From Cubamyces lactineus (taxonomy: Eukaryota > Basidiomycota > Agaricomycetes > Polyporales > Polyporaceae), in NCBI GenBank assembly GCA_022376465.1, contig JACDTU010000005.1, positions 1,906,308 through 1,970,307 on the forward strand: a stretch of 64,000 nt of DNA. Reading direction: 5' to 3'. Below, one piece after another: positions 1-13,654 of the stretch. The position numbers were made by a program, and so were the translations under genes. Under the pieces are notes generated by a model that ran no database searches, was not told the DNA's origin, and saw only the letters and a list, made by a program, of their open reading frames with translations. Position 1 is the first letter of the stretch. The number at the start of each line of letters is the position of its first letter.

Positions 1-1372
1 CATGCGCGCCCAACAGCCCTCCCTCCAGCGCAGGAAAGCTTCGCTTCGCTGGTGTCAACATTTCCGGCTTCGACTTCGGCTGCGGCACTGACGGGACATG
101 TAACGCGAGCGGCGCGTGGCCACCTCTCACTCAATACTATGGTCAGTCACCTCAGCCAAGCCAAAGACGCGTACTCACGATCTGCGACTCGGATAGGTAT
201 GGATGGCGCCGGGCAGATGAAGCACTTTGTGGAGGACGACGGCTTCAACGTCTTCCGTCTGCCCGTCGGGTGGCAATTCCTCACGAACGGTGCGGCGAAT
301 GGAGAAATCGACGAAGACAACTTCACCGAGTACGACGCGCTGGTCCAGGCGTGTCTCGATGCTGGCGCGTCCTGCATTGTTGACGTGCACAACTACGCCC
401 GGTTCAACGGAAAGGTATGTTCGCCTCCTCGAGACACAGGAGTGGATGGACCTAATCGACCTCCGTGCAGATCATCGGCCAAGGCGGTCCGACCAACGAC
501 GAGTTCGCGGCGCTCTGGAGCAGCATCGCAGCCAAGTATGCTGACAACGACAAAATCATCTTCGGAGTGTACGTTACCTGTAGCTCGCGCGTTATGGCTA
601 CGATCCTGACGGGTACGCCATATAGTATGAACGAACCCCACGACGTTCCGGACATCAATCTCTGGGCTGAGAGTGTTCAGGCAGCTGTTACCGCCATCCG
701 GAACGCCGGGTATGCCATAATGACTCATCATGAGCGCGACGCCAGTGCTCATGTCTTGCCATAGCGCGACCTCACAGCTCATCCTGCTCCCTGGGAACAA
801 CTGGACGTCTGCCGAGACGTTCGTGTCGAATGGCTCTGCCGATGCGCTCAACAAGGTCACCAACCCTGACGGCAGCATCACCGGCCTCATCTTCGACGTG
901 CACAAGTACCTAGACTTCGACAACTCGTGCGTCCTGTTTTTAGAATGCGGGAGTAGGAGATGTATACTGATATACTTGACGCGTGCAGCGGCACTAATGC
1001 GGAGTGCACGACCAACAACATCGACAACGCGTGGGCGCCGCTCGCGCAGTGGCTCCGCTGCAACGGCCGTCAGGCATTCAACACGGAGACGGGTGGCGGA
1101 AATGTTGCTTCGTGCGAACAGTTCATGTGCGAGCAGGTTGCTTTCCAGAAGGCCAACTCTGATGGTGCGTTGTATCCCCTTCACTTACTGAGAATAAGTG
1201 AGGCGTGCTAATGTCGGGTATACACGTAGTCTTTCTCGGATACGTCGGCTGGGCGGCGGGAAACTTCTACAACGGATACGTTCTCAGCGAGGTCCCCACC
1301 CAAAACGCGGATGGCACTTGGACCGACCAGCCGCTTGTTGCGCAGTGCCTTGCTCCCAATGCCAACGCATGA
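1..1372 (+). CDS. GH5 endoglucanase (cellulase), 5' truncated by window edge
   Basis: Endo-beta-1,4-glucanase of glycoside hydrolase family 5, which cleaves internal cellulose bonds outside the cell. The window begins inside the gene, so signal peptide and any cellulose-binding module are not visible; coding sequence is recognisable from about position 34 (KLRFAGVNISGFDFGCG). Seven exons follow with introns at about 140-195, 415-470, 566-626, 707-767, 927-988 and 1164-1228. The acid/base Glu lies in GVMNEPHD (split by the third intron) and the nucleophile Glu in FNTETGGGN; VDVHNYARFNGK and the terminal GYVGWAAGNFYNGY are typical of fungal GH5 endoglucanases. Stop TGA is at 1370-1372. The family call is secure; the subfamily (probably GH5_5) is inference. 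Confidence 0.92.
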
Positions 1373-1919
1373 GCGTAGATTGACACCTATCCGTCGGTTA
1401 CTACGCCATTCTTGTAGAGTAGTAGTTGTAGCTCGATCCCCATCTTGTAACCTTGACGTGCCTAAAAAGACCGACTTCCCTGTATCCTTGGTATCATGAG
1501 AGGAGTACGTACCGAGGCCAAGCTCCAGTCGCGCCGTCCCGTATACCTCCGTAACATCAAGCACGTGATCGCGTCTGTTATCTAATCTAAGAGAAGCGCC
1601 CCAAGAGAGGCGGGGCTGAGTTGGACGACGACCGCTCCGCTCGTCCAAACGCTCACTTTGTCCTCGACTCGATTGGCGACGCTGTGCGCAAGTACTGGAT
1701 ATTCTCGGTTCGGCGCCCTCCTTTCTTGGCTAACGCTTCTCATCATACTGGTAGCCTGCACTCGGCCGTAGCGAGACCGAAGCGCATTGTATCCGGTTCT
1801 CTTCTCCCTCGCAACTGTCTGCTCTTGTTGTCTTGCCGTGGAGCACCTCAACGCTATATATTAGACCTACCGCACTTCGACGATTCCCCCCAAACTCCCA
1901 CTCTGATTGCCCTTTCGCC

Positions 1920-3306
1920 ATGCGTATCTTCACATTGCCAGTCGGCCTTGCCGTCGGGCTCGCCAGTCTTCCCAGGGCGTACGCCTGGGGCGCTGCCGGG
2001 CACGAAATCGTTGCGACAATTGCCCAGATCCACCTACCCAAGCCTGTGCTCTCCCTCGTCTGCGACATACTCAGCCCCTCTCTGAACTTGACCGCCGAGT
2101 CTGAGAGTGAGGCGTACCCGCCTTGTCACCTCGCGTCCATCGCCTCTTGGGCGGACAAGATCCGCATGCGTCCAGAGTATCGCTATACGGCACCGTTGCA
2201 CTACGTCAATGCCGTCGACGACGCCCCTCCTCACTCTTGTCCCTTTCCAGGCACCCATGGCTGGCAAGGGCGGCCCACGGGAAACATCCTCGCCGCGATC
2301 GGGAACGTCACCAACGTCTTGCGGGACTTCGCACGCGGAGAGCGGAGTGCGCCCGACGCGGAGGAAGCGCTCAAGTTCCTTGTGCACTTCGTGGGCGATA
2401 TGCACCAGCCGCTGCACATGAGCGGGCGCGAGAAGGGCGGAAATGGCGTCCGTGTAGCGTGGAACGGACGGGTTACGAGTACGTGGGCCTATTCCTGGAT
2501 AAATAAACAGAGACTTACCATGCGCTGGTACGGCAGACCTGCACAGCGTCTGGGACGGGCTGCTTATCGCCCAAGCTGTTCGCCTGACACCTCGGAACTA
2601 CACGTACCCCCTTCCTGGTTCCGAGGGTGCATTCGTCGAGCCGCACCTGCGCGGCGCCATCTACGACCCATACATACGGCGCATCATGCACGAGGGCCTC
2701 TCCGTTGGTGGCAAGTTCGACCCCGAGAGTGACAGTTGGCCTGATTGCCCCGCGCCTGCAGCCGCCCTGGAATCTCAATCTTCTACTACGAAGGGCACAG
2801 TAGCGTACGCACTGTCGCTCCTCGGTTTGGGCGACTCGGCCCGGATGGAGGCGCTCCTCGACCTGGACTTCTATGGCGCGCTCGGGCTCACCACTCGGCC
2901 TGGCACTGAGAACGAATGGGACGACGAGTCGGTGTGCCCGTACGCATGGGCGCGGCCGATCCACGCGCTGAACTGCGACCCTACGTTGCCAGTGTGGCCG
3001 CACGGCCTCGACGGGCCCGGGGAGCACGAGGAAATTTACGGCTGGCACGAGCTGCCGTACGATGTCGTCGATTTTCTCGACATGGCTATCCTTGACGGCG
3101 ACGAGAACGTCCACGCTGGCGAGAGCGCGCATGCCCAGAGCGGGAAGCCGAGGCACCCGGAGCTGCTCGAGCTGGATACGCCAGCGTATGCGGGACGTCT
3201 TGCGCGCGGTTGGGTTGTCGAGCGGCTCCTCGCGATGGCAGGGGTGAGGCTTGCTGGAGTGCTGACGGACATCTTCGCTGATATGGCGAGTGATTTGAAG
3301 GCCTGA
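1920..3306 (+). CDS. Secreted S1/P1-type zinc nuclease, copy A
   Basis: S1/P1 nuclease, which hydrolyses single-stranded DNA/RNA and 3'-phosphomonoesters using three zinc ions. A 22-residue signal peptide (cut after AYA) would expose Trp1, the N-terminal zinc ligand, followed by His6 (WGAAGHE). The remaining ligands are visible: Asp in SWADKIR, His in LHYVN 15 residues later (the D45/H60 spacing of nuclease P1), His, Asp and His in HFVGDMHQPLH, and LHSVWD. One intron, 2479-2536, sits just before LHSVWD. The product is 442 residues, longer than nuclease P1, because of a C-terminal extension. A TATATA element lies about 65 bp upstream. Copy B follows 350 bp downstream, so this is a tandem duplication. 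Confidence 0.93.
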
Positions 3307-3656
3307 GTAAGATGTGGGGGTGTTGACGTATGGATTTATGGATTGCTGCTAGGATGTATTAGTAGGACATGCTGCTCGTGCTAGATCTCTCTGGTTGTGT
3401 GTTATACGAGCGTCTCATATTGCCTCTCAAGCCTGGAGGAACCCTCGAGGAACGTGTTGGTGCAACTAGCACTTGGGCTTGGACATTGAGCCAGTTGAAG
3501 TTGCGGCTGCTATCAAGCAGCTGAGTAGATTACAAGGTAGTTCTGAGCGGGCATTCTTCGCCGTTCGCGAACGAATATATATTGCGAGCATCGGAGCAAG
3601 ACGTTCAGGCTCCTGAACAGAACACCTTGTGCTGCCTTTCGGCGCAGTACAACGTC

Positions 3657-4997
3657 ATGTACGCCGTCTCGCTACCCTTCCTTGCTATCTTCTCCGCTCT
3701 TGCGAGCCTCCCGAAGATACAGGCATGGGACGCACCCGCGCACGAGGTTGTCGCGACCATCGCGCAGATTCACCTTCCAGAGCCCGTTCTATCTCTCGTC
3801 TGCGACATTCTCTACCCTTCCGAGTCCAACTCGACCATAGGCAGCACTTCATCCAGGACGACTGAGACTCATAGTGCTCCATGCTACCTTGCCTCTATCG
3901 CCACCTGGGCAGACCAAATCCGCACACGCCCGGAGTACCGCTACACCGCGCCGATGCACTACATCAACGCTTTGGACGATTCGCCCCCTCACTCATGCGC
4001 GTTCCCCGGGGAACAGGGATGGCAGGGGCCTCCCACGGCTAACATCCTCGCAGCGCTCGCGAACGTGACGAGCGTACTCAGGTCGTTCGCCCACGGCGAG
4101 CGCAGCCCGGACGCGGCGGAGGAGGCGTTGAAGTTCCTCGTGCACTTTGTGGGCGAGATGCACCAGCCGCTGCATATCAGCGGGCGCGGGCGCGGAAACG
4201 GCGTCAGCGTGACGTGGGATGGGGAGGCGGCGAGTGAGTGCACAACGACTCGTTTGACACAGCGCGATCCTCTACTTACCGCTGGCTTTGTAGATCTGCA
4301 CTGGGTTTGGGACGGGCTGCTGACGGAACGGGCGATCCGTGTGACCCCGCACAACTACTCGCGCCCCCTTACGGGTCCTCAGGCTGGCTCTGTCGAGCCG
4401 CATCTGCGCGGTGAGGCGTACGATCCACTTGTGCGCCGAATCATGCACGAAGGTTTCTCTATCGGCGGAAGATTCGACCCCGAAAAGGAGGCCTGGTCCG
4501 ACTGTCCGAAGTCACGAAAGGTCGCCTCGCATTTACAAGCTCTAGTAAGTGCGGGCTGGGAGGCCTCGACGGGATCCGCTCGGCAGCTTGTCAGCTCGAA
4601 CGAAATGGGCGGGGACCAAGCGGTCCTTGACATGGATAGGCACGTCGCGCTAGATCCACCGGATTCAACACCTCCTGGAGTCGAAAAGGGATGGGACGAC
4701 GATGTTCTGTGCCCTTACGCCTGGGCGCAGCAAGTACACTCACTGAACTGCGGTTCGGACTCTCCTGTGTGGCCGTACGGCCTTGATGGGCCTGAAGAAG
4801 GGGAGACTCTGCTGGGGAGTGGGCCTGGTCGACAGTCACAAGAGCTGGAGGCACCGCCCGAGCTGAACACGCCTGCATACTCAGGACGCATCGCGCAGGA
4901 TTGGGTCGTAGAGAGGCTCCTTGCGATGGCGGGCGTGAGGCTCGCAAATGTATTGACGGATGTCTTGGCAGAAGTGGCGGGGGCCGAAACTGTATGA
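3657..4997 (+). CDS. Secreted S1/P1-type zinc nuclease, copy B (Asp-to-Glu at a zinc ligand)
   Basis: Paralogue of the preceding gene with the same exon structure and N-terminal layout: signal peptide, then WDAPAHE supplying Trp1 and His6. Ligands in TWADQIR, MHYIN and LHWVWD are kept, but the central motif reads HFVGEMHQPLH, so the Asp that bridges two zinc ions in nuclease P1 (Asp120) is Glu here. The intron (4234-4293, 60 nt) has GT-AG ends, is a multiple of three and has no in-frame stop, so retention would insert 20 residues rather than truncate. Spliced product about 426 residues. The ATG at 3657 was chosen because it starts the signal peptide; the frame is open further upstream. A TATATATT element lies about 80 bp upstream. 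Activity may differ from copy A. Confidence 0.9.
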   Translation: MYAVSLPFLAIFSALASLPKIQAWDAPAHEVVATIAQIHLPEPVLSLVCDILYPSESNSTIGSTSSRTTETHSAPCYLASIATWADQIRTRPEYRYTAPMHYINALDDSPPHSCAFPGEQGWQGPPTANILAALANVTSVLRSFAHGERSPDAAEEALKFLVHFVGEMHQPLHISGRGRGNGVSVTWDGEAASECTTTRLTQRDPLLTAGFVDLHWVWDGLLTERAIRVTPHNYSRPLTGPQAGSVEPHLRGEAYDPLVRRIMHEGFSIGGRFDPEKEAWSDCPKSRKVASHLQALVSAGWEASTGSARQLVSSNEMGGDQAVLDMDRHVALDPPDSTPPGVEKGWDDDVLCPYAWAQQVHSLNCGSDSPVWPYGLDGPEEGETLLGSGPGRQSQELEAPPELNTPAYSGRIAQDWVVERLLAMAGVRLANVLTDVLAEVAGAETV

Positions 4998-5462
4998 GTA
5001 TCGCTAGGAGCATGCAGGGCAGCGAGTGTGTTGTGCGTATGAATTCTTCATATTTTTCATCGTGTTGATGCTGTGCGTGGAGTGGATGCCTCGCATGTTC
5101 TGTACTGAAATGTCAGCTGAGTACTACTAGAGTAGTTGCGTGTGGACGCTAGAGTTCGAGATTAAACGTATATCGTAGCCGTTATCCCCAGCATTCTATC
5201 GCACCGTGGTATTAGATACCTCGCAGTAGAAGAGAGGACGACCGATATCGGCGCAATGGAGGCAGCAGACGAAACGGAGCTGCCAAGCGCAGCCGACGCG
5301 TAGATACGCGGTCACGTGGTATGTGTTGACGCGTGGGGCGGGAAATGAAGGCGAATAGGCGCCGCTCTCCTTCTCTTGGTGTCCTTCTCTCCTTGATTGG
5401 CCTTGGGCAGGCTCACCACGCTCGCTTCCTCTGTCCGCTACCACGATCTGCCTTTGGACAGG
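4998..5462. other. Intergenic, nothing recognised
   Basis: Between the second nuclease and the next plus-strand gene. No convincing coding or RNA gene seen; it must hold the nuclease 3' UTR and the promoter of the next gene. Confidence 0.5.
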
Positions 5463-7842
5463 ATGCTGAAGAGACCGCGAGATGCGTTCGACACGCCAGA
5501 CTCCTCATCACCTCCGTTGCCAGCAAGCAAGCGGCGATACACCCCATCTTCTCTAGCTGGCTCTTCTCCGTCCACAGTGCATTCAGTGACGCTCTCTACC
5601 CCCTACACACTCCCCTACTTCCGCTCCCCGTTCTCCCTCTCTGTGCCCCACGACTCGCCCTCAAATCCTTTTGGCCTCAATCGTGCCCTTAGAGCTCTGA
5701 CGCTTCCCCGCCCTACGGGGTTCAGCAAGCACATTGTCCTCCGTATGCAGCTAGTCTCTACTGCAGAAACTGTGGCATCGACCCGTGCGCGCAAAGGCTC
5801 GCGACGTCATGCTCTTGCAGATGCACCATACCGGATCGTACAAGTACCACTCAACTACTCCTTCCGCCTCCTCCATATGCTCGTCCTCTTTCTCTTTGCT
5901 AGCGACGCCCGCCTACGCGTACGCCGCCGCAAAGGCGCTGCAACTCGAAATATGCGCGCTCGTCATAGCACCTTATCCTCTGCGGATAGGAGAGACGGGC
6001 CCGATGTTCAGGATGCGCAAGGAGAAGGACATCTCTTCGAGGTTCTCGAAGATATCAGGATGTACACCAACGCCTACCGGCCTGGCGTGATCAAGACGGG
6101 CACGGGAAGACTCTATGCGAAGCTGTCCAGTTCACGCGAACGCAAGCTCTTCCCTGAAGGGCCTCAGGTTCGTGACAATGCGGACGACGACGTCTTCGGC
6201 GGGACAAGTATGTTGGTAGACGACCCGGTTGGTTCAGACGATGAAGGTTGGGATTGGGAAGCTGAGGACGATTTCCTGCTATCAAATGTCTGGACAGACG
6301 GACCAGACCTGAAGAAGGGAGTTATCTATGTATGTTCTTTGCAATGACCCGTGTTTGTTACGCTTGCTCATGTTCATTCGTCTTCAGCATCATACCCCAG
6401 ATGCAGCAATCCATATTACCGTTAACCAAACACTCGTTCCCGCTCGCAAGGGTATTGGGAACACACCCTACGTTTTCAACGCCCTTGGTGGAACCGCAGG
6501 GGCTGTTCGCATCGCCAACGTTGCTACTTTCCCTTGTCCGCCTTCGTCTAGCGTATTCGAGAAAGCTCCCGTCTCCACACACAATGGCAGCCGAAAGCGC
6601 AGACGAAGGCATCGGGACGACGACACCCCCTCGAGCTCCTCTTCGCAGTGCAGCTGTTCTGACTCGTGCAGCTGCTCTGACTCCGACTCCGATGCTCCTG
6701 AGGATAAACCGGCTTCGCGTTTCGATGACGGCGAAGAGGTGCCCGACCTCGGGCCTCGCGAGGAAGCAAACGAAGAGCAGCTCGAGCGATGGAATGCGCA
6801 CAACGCGTTCGAACGCTTCCTCAAGCGCGAGGCCGCGCGCGAGCGTGCGATGCGCCGCCACCCCATCGCCACCGATACATCCTCACAAGGACAGCATGCC
6901 CGGTCTGCAACTACCCCACTTCCTGGGCCCTCGCGGATATCCCGGGGCAGAGATAATCGAGTCGGGGTGCCCTCTTCCCCTGCGCCGGGGCGAAATCGCA
7001 CGCATACATACGGTCGACCGCCTAGATACGGGTTCAAGGCCGACCCGGATGACATCGTCGAGCTGGGCATCGACAATGATGATCCTGCGGACATCCTCCC
7101 TCCATCTAGCCCGAGCACACTACCCGTCGCCTTCCCATCAGATTACGACGGGGTATGGACGGACACGGACGGAGAGTATTCCCGAGGGCGTTCCGTCGAT
7201 GCAAAGCGGGAGGACGAGGATGAAGATGAGGATGGTATAGAGGAGAGTACAAGGGAGAACATGCGGTATATGATCGAGCTGCCGCTGCAGACCCCGTTCC
7301 CGGCCCACCCTGCGCTCCGCCGACGCGTGCGCCGCGCGTCCGAGCGGATGGAACGGCAGGTCAGTAAAGGGCTGAGCGAGATGAGCGACGACGACGACGA
7401 GAAGAAGGCCGAGGAGGATCAGAAGGACGCACAGGAGGACACGAAGGCGGACGTGAAGGGCAAGGGCAAGGCGACCGCAGTCGATCCCAAACCTGGAAAG
7501 GCGAAAGCAGCAGCAGCACCAGGCAAGGAGAACGCGACAAGGGCCGGTCCTACGGAGACCAAAGACACTCGTCGACGATCTCAGCCCGTGCATCGCGACG
7601 CGGCCAAGCCGAAGCCACGCGGACCTTGGGTCTTCAGCGCGAACCCAAAGCCGACCTCGAACGATGATGAGGGCGAGGGCGAGGATGAGGATGCGGCGAG
7701 CGATGGGAGCATGGAGTCGGTGGAGGTCGATGGGTTCCTTGTGCCCGCGGCCCCGTGGTTGAGCATGCGGGGTCCAGAGGATGCGAGCGGGGAGGAGGGC
7801 GCAGGTGTCGACGATGGCTGGAGTTCAGAGGAAGAGATATGA
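5463..7842 (+). CDS. Unrecognised Ser/Asp/Glu-rich, probably nuclear protein
   Basis: I do not recognise a family. Two exons joined across an intron at 6330-6387 (gtatgt...ttcag) give a protein of about 770 residues starting MLKRPRDAFD. The N-terminal half contains two hydrophilic stretches around a more ordered segment (FEVLEDIRMYTNAYRPGVIKTGTGRLYAKL). After the intron comes a basic KRRRRHR cluster followed directly by a Ser/Cys/Asp run (SCSCSDSDSD), a helical segment (EEQLERWNAHNAFERFLKREAARER), and a long acidic/basic low-complexity tail. Basic clusters and acidic runs suggest a nuclear protein, but this is inference. The first exon might contain an additional intron that I could not distinguish from coding sequence. 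Confidence 0.6.
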
Positions 7843-8219
7843 GTTGGGAGCTGTCCTAGAAGAACTCGTATAGTCGAAGTCATCGTAATCCCCCATTGTA
7901 TCTGTAGCACGGGCAGCTCAGCCCCGAGGTGCGTACGCGTACGCGGCTTTAATACTTCAATCGGTAACTTATGACTCGCCATTCTTCCCGCATACACATC
8001 TTCAGGCTATCCGCTGGGTGCAGAGTGTATGCTGGCCCACATGTGAGCACGCTTGTTTGTCTGTTTGGTGGATAGAATACATTGCAATCTACTTGCGAAG
8101 AAGCACCGACGACAGCGCTGCGATAGTAGTACTAGTTACAAATGGCAAAACGTACACATCCGAACCTCTCCTCTCTGCTTCTCCTGACGACCTCGACGAC
8201 CTACAAACAACGATTGGTC
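7843..8219. other. Convergent intergenic region, nothing recognised
   Basis: Lies between two 3' ends (plus-strand gene ending at 7842 and CSN5 ending at 8220). Only 3' UTR sequence is expected and no gene is seen. Confidence 0.5.
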
Positions 8220-9688
8220 TCAACCGATGGCCATCGTCGTATCGACGACGTCGGCAACGTTTGTGGTTTGGCTACCACCGACGCTAAGGCGGGACGAGAA
8301 GATGACGTCCTTGAGGACCTGCGCGATCAGTCCATGCTGCGCTTCCGCAGCGATCTTGTCGCTGTATCCTGGAGTTAGATTTGACGAGAAGCCCGTAGAT
8401 TAGGACGGTACTAACCTATCCTTGACCGCCTTGGCAAGTGCAGAGTCATCCTTCTTCTTGTCTTCCTTGTTCTAGTGAGATGACGCGTGAGCATGATGCA
8501 TATCTTTACAACCTTCAGAGTGCCGCGTACCTTGATGACGGCCTTCTCATCAACCGGGATAGGTTGTGGTGCACGAGTCGAAGGGATCGATGTTTGGGCT
8601 TTGGTCAGCTTCTGGTGCAGATCCGCGAGTTGTGACGCTGCATATGCTCGGTTCTATCCGATGTAAGTTCAGTAAGTTGAAGCAGTGTAATGGCGACAAC
8701 TTCAGATACTTACCGAGATGAGCGCGCTCTGACTGAGGGTGTTCACCCAGTACTTGTTCCACAGTAGCCCAAGGAGCTCGGAATCGAGCGAGGACTTGAA
8801 GATCTGCACCTCCAGCGGATAATACTGGTTCGCATGCACACCGAAGTCTTCAATCTTGTTGAGGGGGATGCTCTGGTATTCGCTGCTCCCCGCATCTGCG
8901 GGGGTGTAGCCCTCGGGGTACGTGCGGAAGGCACCGATGTCGACTTTGCCGGCGGAGATGGTGCGGTTGGGGTCAATTACGACGGCGACGAATGGGTCCT
9001 GGAACTTCTGGTTCTGCATTTGCGTGTTCACGTCGATACCGGACAGCCAGCAGCCGTAGCCGGGGTGCGAGTGGTACCAACCAATGGCGTTCTCTAGCCG
9101 TGACACCTTTATGGGTTGATAGTCAGTTTGCAGAAATATGCCGCTAGACCTCCTGTAAACGCACCCGTTCGCTTCCCTGCACGTATTGCACCATGTACTC
9201 GTTCGCTTCGTTCTGCGCATTTACTCGGGTTTCCGTCCCTTGTACAGGGAGCGCGAAGGAGTCGACGATCACGAGCGCATTGCCTACGACCTTGCCCTGC
9301 ATGATGCCCATGATTTCATATGGAACACCTGATCTTGCATGAATAGCCTGGCATAGCGTACTCAATGAAGCTGGATGGATCGCAAGAGTAAAGACTCGCG
9401 TACCATCTTGATGAGCGCCACAGCAGATATCTTGCACACTTTGAAGTAATGTGGACTGCAATGCCGTCCGTTAAGTCCCTGAAGTGCCCAGCTCCCCGCC
9501 GACCGCTGCACTCTCCCATGCACATCACAATGCTTTACTCACTCGCGTGCCCAAGGCCGGTCCATGTTTATCCGTTTGTTCTCTTGCGGATCATATCTGA
9601 AGATTTCGTCCTGCGCATCGAGTTCCTTAATGTCGTTCTCCAGCGAGAACGTCTGCAGGGCGATGTTAGATGATGAAGAGGATGCCAT
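8220..9688 (-). CDS. CSN5: COP9 signalosome subunit 5 (JAMM deneddylase)
   Basis: Catalytic subunit of the COP9 signalosome, which removes Nedd8 from cullins. The start at 9688 ([14 protein letters not shown]) fits the short N-terminus of the family and is followed by [12 protein letters not shown]. The MPN+/JAMM core is complete: the upstream Glu in [11 protein letters not shown], then [14 protein letters not shown] with the two His, Ser and Asp of the zinc site. [16 protein letters not shown] and [17 protein letters not shown] are hallmark CSN5 stretches. The C-terminal helices ([33 protein letters not shown]) are spread over small exons, ending with TGA at 8220-8222. At least six introns, all GT-AG. 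Divergently transcribed from the next gene. Confidence 0.95.
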
Positions 9689-9919
9689 GGCTGCTCCCGC
9701 CACTGGCCAAGGATAAGATGCAGGTATAACAGGGCTGTACGCGACGCGCATGTAGGAGTATCGTGAGAACTGCCTTCCTAATACAGACCCACTGCGTCAT
9801 TTAGACGCCCATTTTCCACAATGCCCTCGGACGGCCGCTGGGACTCTGATTCGGACGCCGAGCTGGGCTGAGGATTGGTGAGCTGCCTGAGCCCACCTTC
9901 GATATACTCAACGACGTGA
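9689..9919. promoter_or_regulatory. Shared bidirectional promoter region
   Basis: 231 bp separating the ATG codons of CSN5 (-) and the oxidoreductase-like gene (+). Both promoters and 5' UTRs must lie here; no individual element could be assigned. Confidence 0.45.
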
Positions 9920-10717
9920 ATGTCCTTCATAAGATCTCCACGCACTCTTTCTCGATACCGGCACTGCATATACGACTCCCTGCTCCGCCCCGATGCTCAT
10001 AGCACCTCCATTCGCCGTATGGCGACCGCCAGCCCACTCAATGACCCCGGCCTCTCTCCGGAGAACGCTCCCACCGTCGACAGCCACGGGCTGTCCCTCC
10101 TGAAGAGGCGTGCGCGCGGTGGACAAGACTTGTCGCAGCGATTCAGCCGTCTCGAACGCTCAATCCGCGGCAAGATGCAGTACGGTCGTGAAATTGTTGA
10201 CCTGCAGGAGCAGCAAGGAGATGAAGGTCAAGCTCCATATACTGCACAAGAGCACACCCAAGAGGCGAATACTCATGCGGGCAAGACAATGCAAAGGATC
10301 TTCAAGGGTTTCGTAATACCTGAGCCTCCGAAACCCCCAGCGGACGACGGTATGTCCCAATTCATGCATATACAACCGTGCAAGCTCAATCATGTTCCGT
10401 CAGAGTGCTGCATGTCAAATTGTGCCGTCTGCGTGTATGACCTCTACGACGATGCGCGACAAGATTACATTCAAGCGCTTGACAAGCTACGTCTGAATCT
10501 CGAGATGAAGGGCATACCGGAGAGCGAATGGCCATCGGACATCCGACGCAAGCAGAATTCACCTCAACCAGTTGCTGCCCAGAGAGACGTCGCCCTCAGC
10601 GCATTCGAGGCGTTCGAGAAGGCACTGAAGGAGAGGAAGGAACGCGAGCGCCAACAGGCGCAAGCAGAACCGTCGCAGTTGGATAAGGCTGGCGAGGGTC
10701 AGTATACTGTTAGCTGA
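9920..10717 (+). CDS. Mitochondrial oxidoreductase-like protein (Cys-motif domain)
   Basis: Protein with an oxidoreductase-like domain, recognised by PEPPKPPADD followed by ECCMSNCAVCVYDLYDDA, the short Cys-rich motif typical of that family; the reaction is not established. The first 40 residues are rich in Arg/Ser and lack acidic residues until DAH, consistent with a mitochondrial presequence; an alternative start lies at 10019 (MATASPL). The intron 10350-10403 (gtatgt...gtcag) joins PADD to ECCMSNC. It is 54 nt long and stop-free in frame, so retention would be read through. The C-terminus is charged coiled coil (ALKERKERERQQAQ). The frame stays open after the TGA at 10715-10717 up to 10861, and a 30-nt candidate intron (10698-10727) would remove that stop. 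Confidence 0.72.
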   Translation: MSFIRSPRTLSRYRHCIYDSLLRPDAHSTSIRRMATASPLNDPGLSPENAPTVDSHGLSLLKRRARGGQDLSQRFSRLERSIRGKMQYGREIVDLQEQQGDEGQAPYTAQEHTQEANTHAGKTMQRIFKGFVIPEPPKPPADDGMSQFMHIQPCKLNHVPSECCMSNCAVCVYDLYDDARQDYIQALDKLRLNLEMKGIPESEWPSDIRRKQNSPQPVAAQRDVALSAFEAFEKALKERKERERQQAQAEPSQLDKAGEGQYTVS

Positions 10718-11305
10718 GCATATGCAGGTCGCCGGACATTTAGACGGGCTACCACAGCCTATGTAGCGCTACCTGTCGTGCGAAAGAGACCGCCGAAGCG
10801 GAGACCGGGCTGGAATGACCTGTACGAAGGTATTCGGTGGGCCCTCTTCAGCACTCGGTGATCAGGTGAGTCAAGCCATTTATATTGAGCTGATCGCTCT
10901 TCTCATGAACGAATCACTACAGTCTCGCATAGTGTATCTATATCTACGCTACCGGCATACTATTATTCAATCAACTTCTTGGATGCGATTCTGAGCGGCG
11001 TAAGATTCCAATATTCTAACTTTAACTCTAGGGTATCGGCGTGACAGTCGCATGGGGTCGAGTGTGTCTCGCATGCTGTAATCGCGTCATATTGTCACCT
11101 CGTGAGTACCCTCTTTGACTGCCCTTCTGAACCACCGGTTCAAGGCGACAAGCGTTGTGCACAATGGATGCTGAGAGCCGGTCCCATTACGCCGAGGATT
11201 CTCCGTCCACCCTGGGGACTATAAGCGACAGCTCTCAGTCAATGTCAGTCAGATCCCTCTTCCTGATTGACATACCTGCGCTCTGCGTATCGTGACATAG
11301 TGAGC
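10718..11305. other. Intergenic region upstream of the first GH1 gene
   Basis: The first 140 bp may be a C-terminal coding extension of the preceding gene (open to TGA at 10859-10861). A GT-AG-like segment follows (gtgagt at 10866 to cag near 10921), perhaps a 3' UTR intron. The stretch from about 11099 to 11305 resembles the region upstream of the second GH1 gene: both carry gtgagtaccctct and a TATAA box 86-92 bp before the ATG. Confidence 0.5.
11220..11225 (+). promoter_or_regulatory. TATA box of GH1 copy A
   Basis: TATAAG located 86 bp upstream of the ATG at 11306. The paralogous gene has TATAAA at the matching position, which supports the call. Confidence 0.5.

Positions 11306-13654
<2,349 letters not shown>

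Noticed and set aside
2515..3156. Long minus-strand open frame antisense to nuclease copy A
   Set aside because: GC-rich coding DNA gives long antisense frames; no domain is present and the plus strand has a complete zinc nuclease here.
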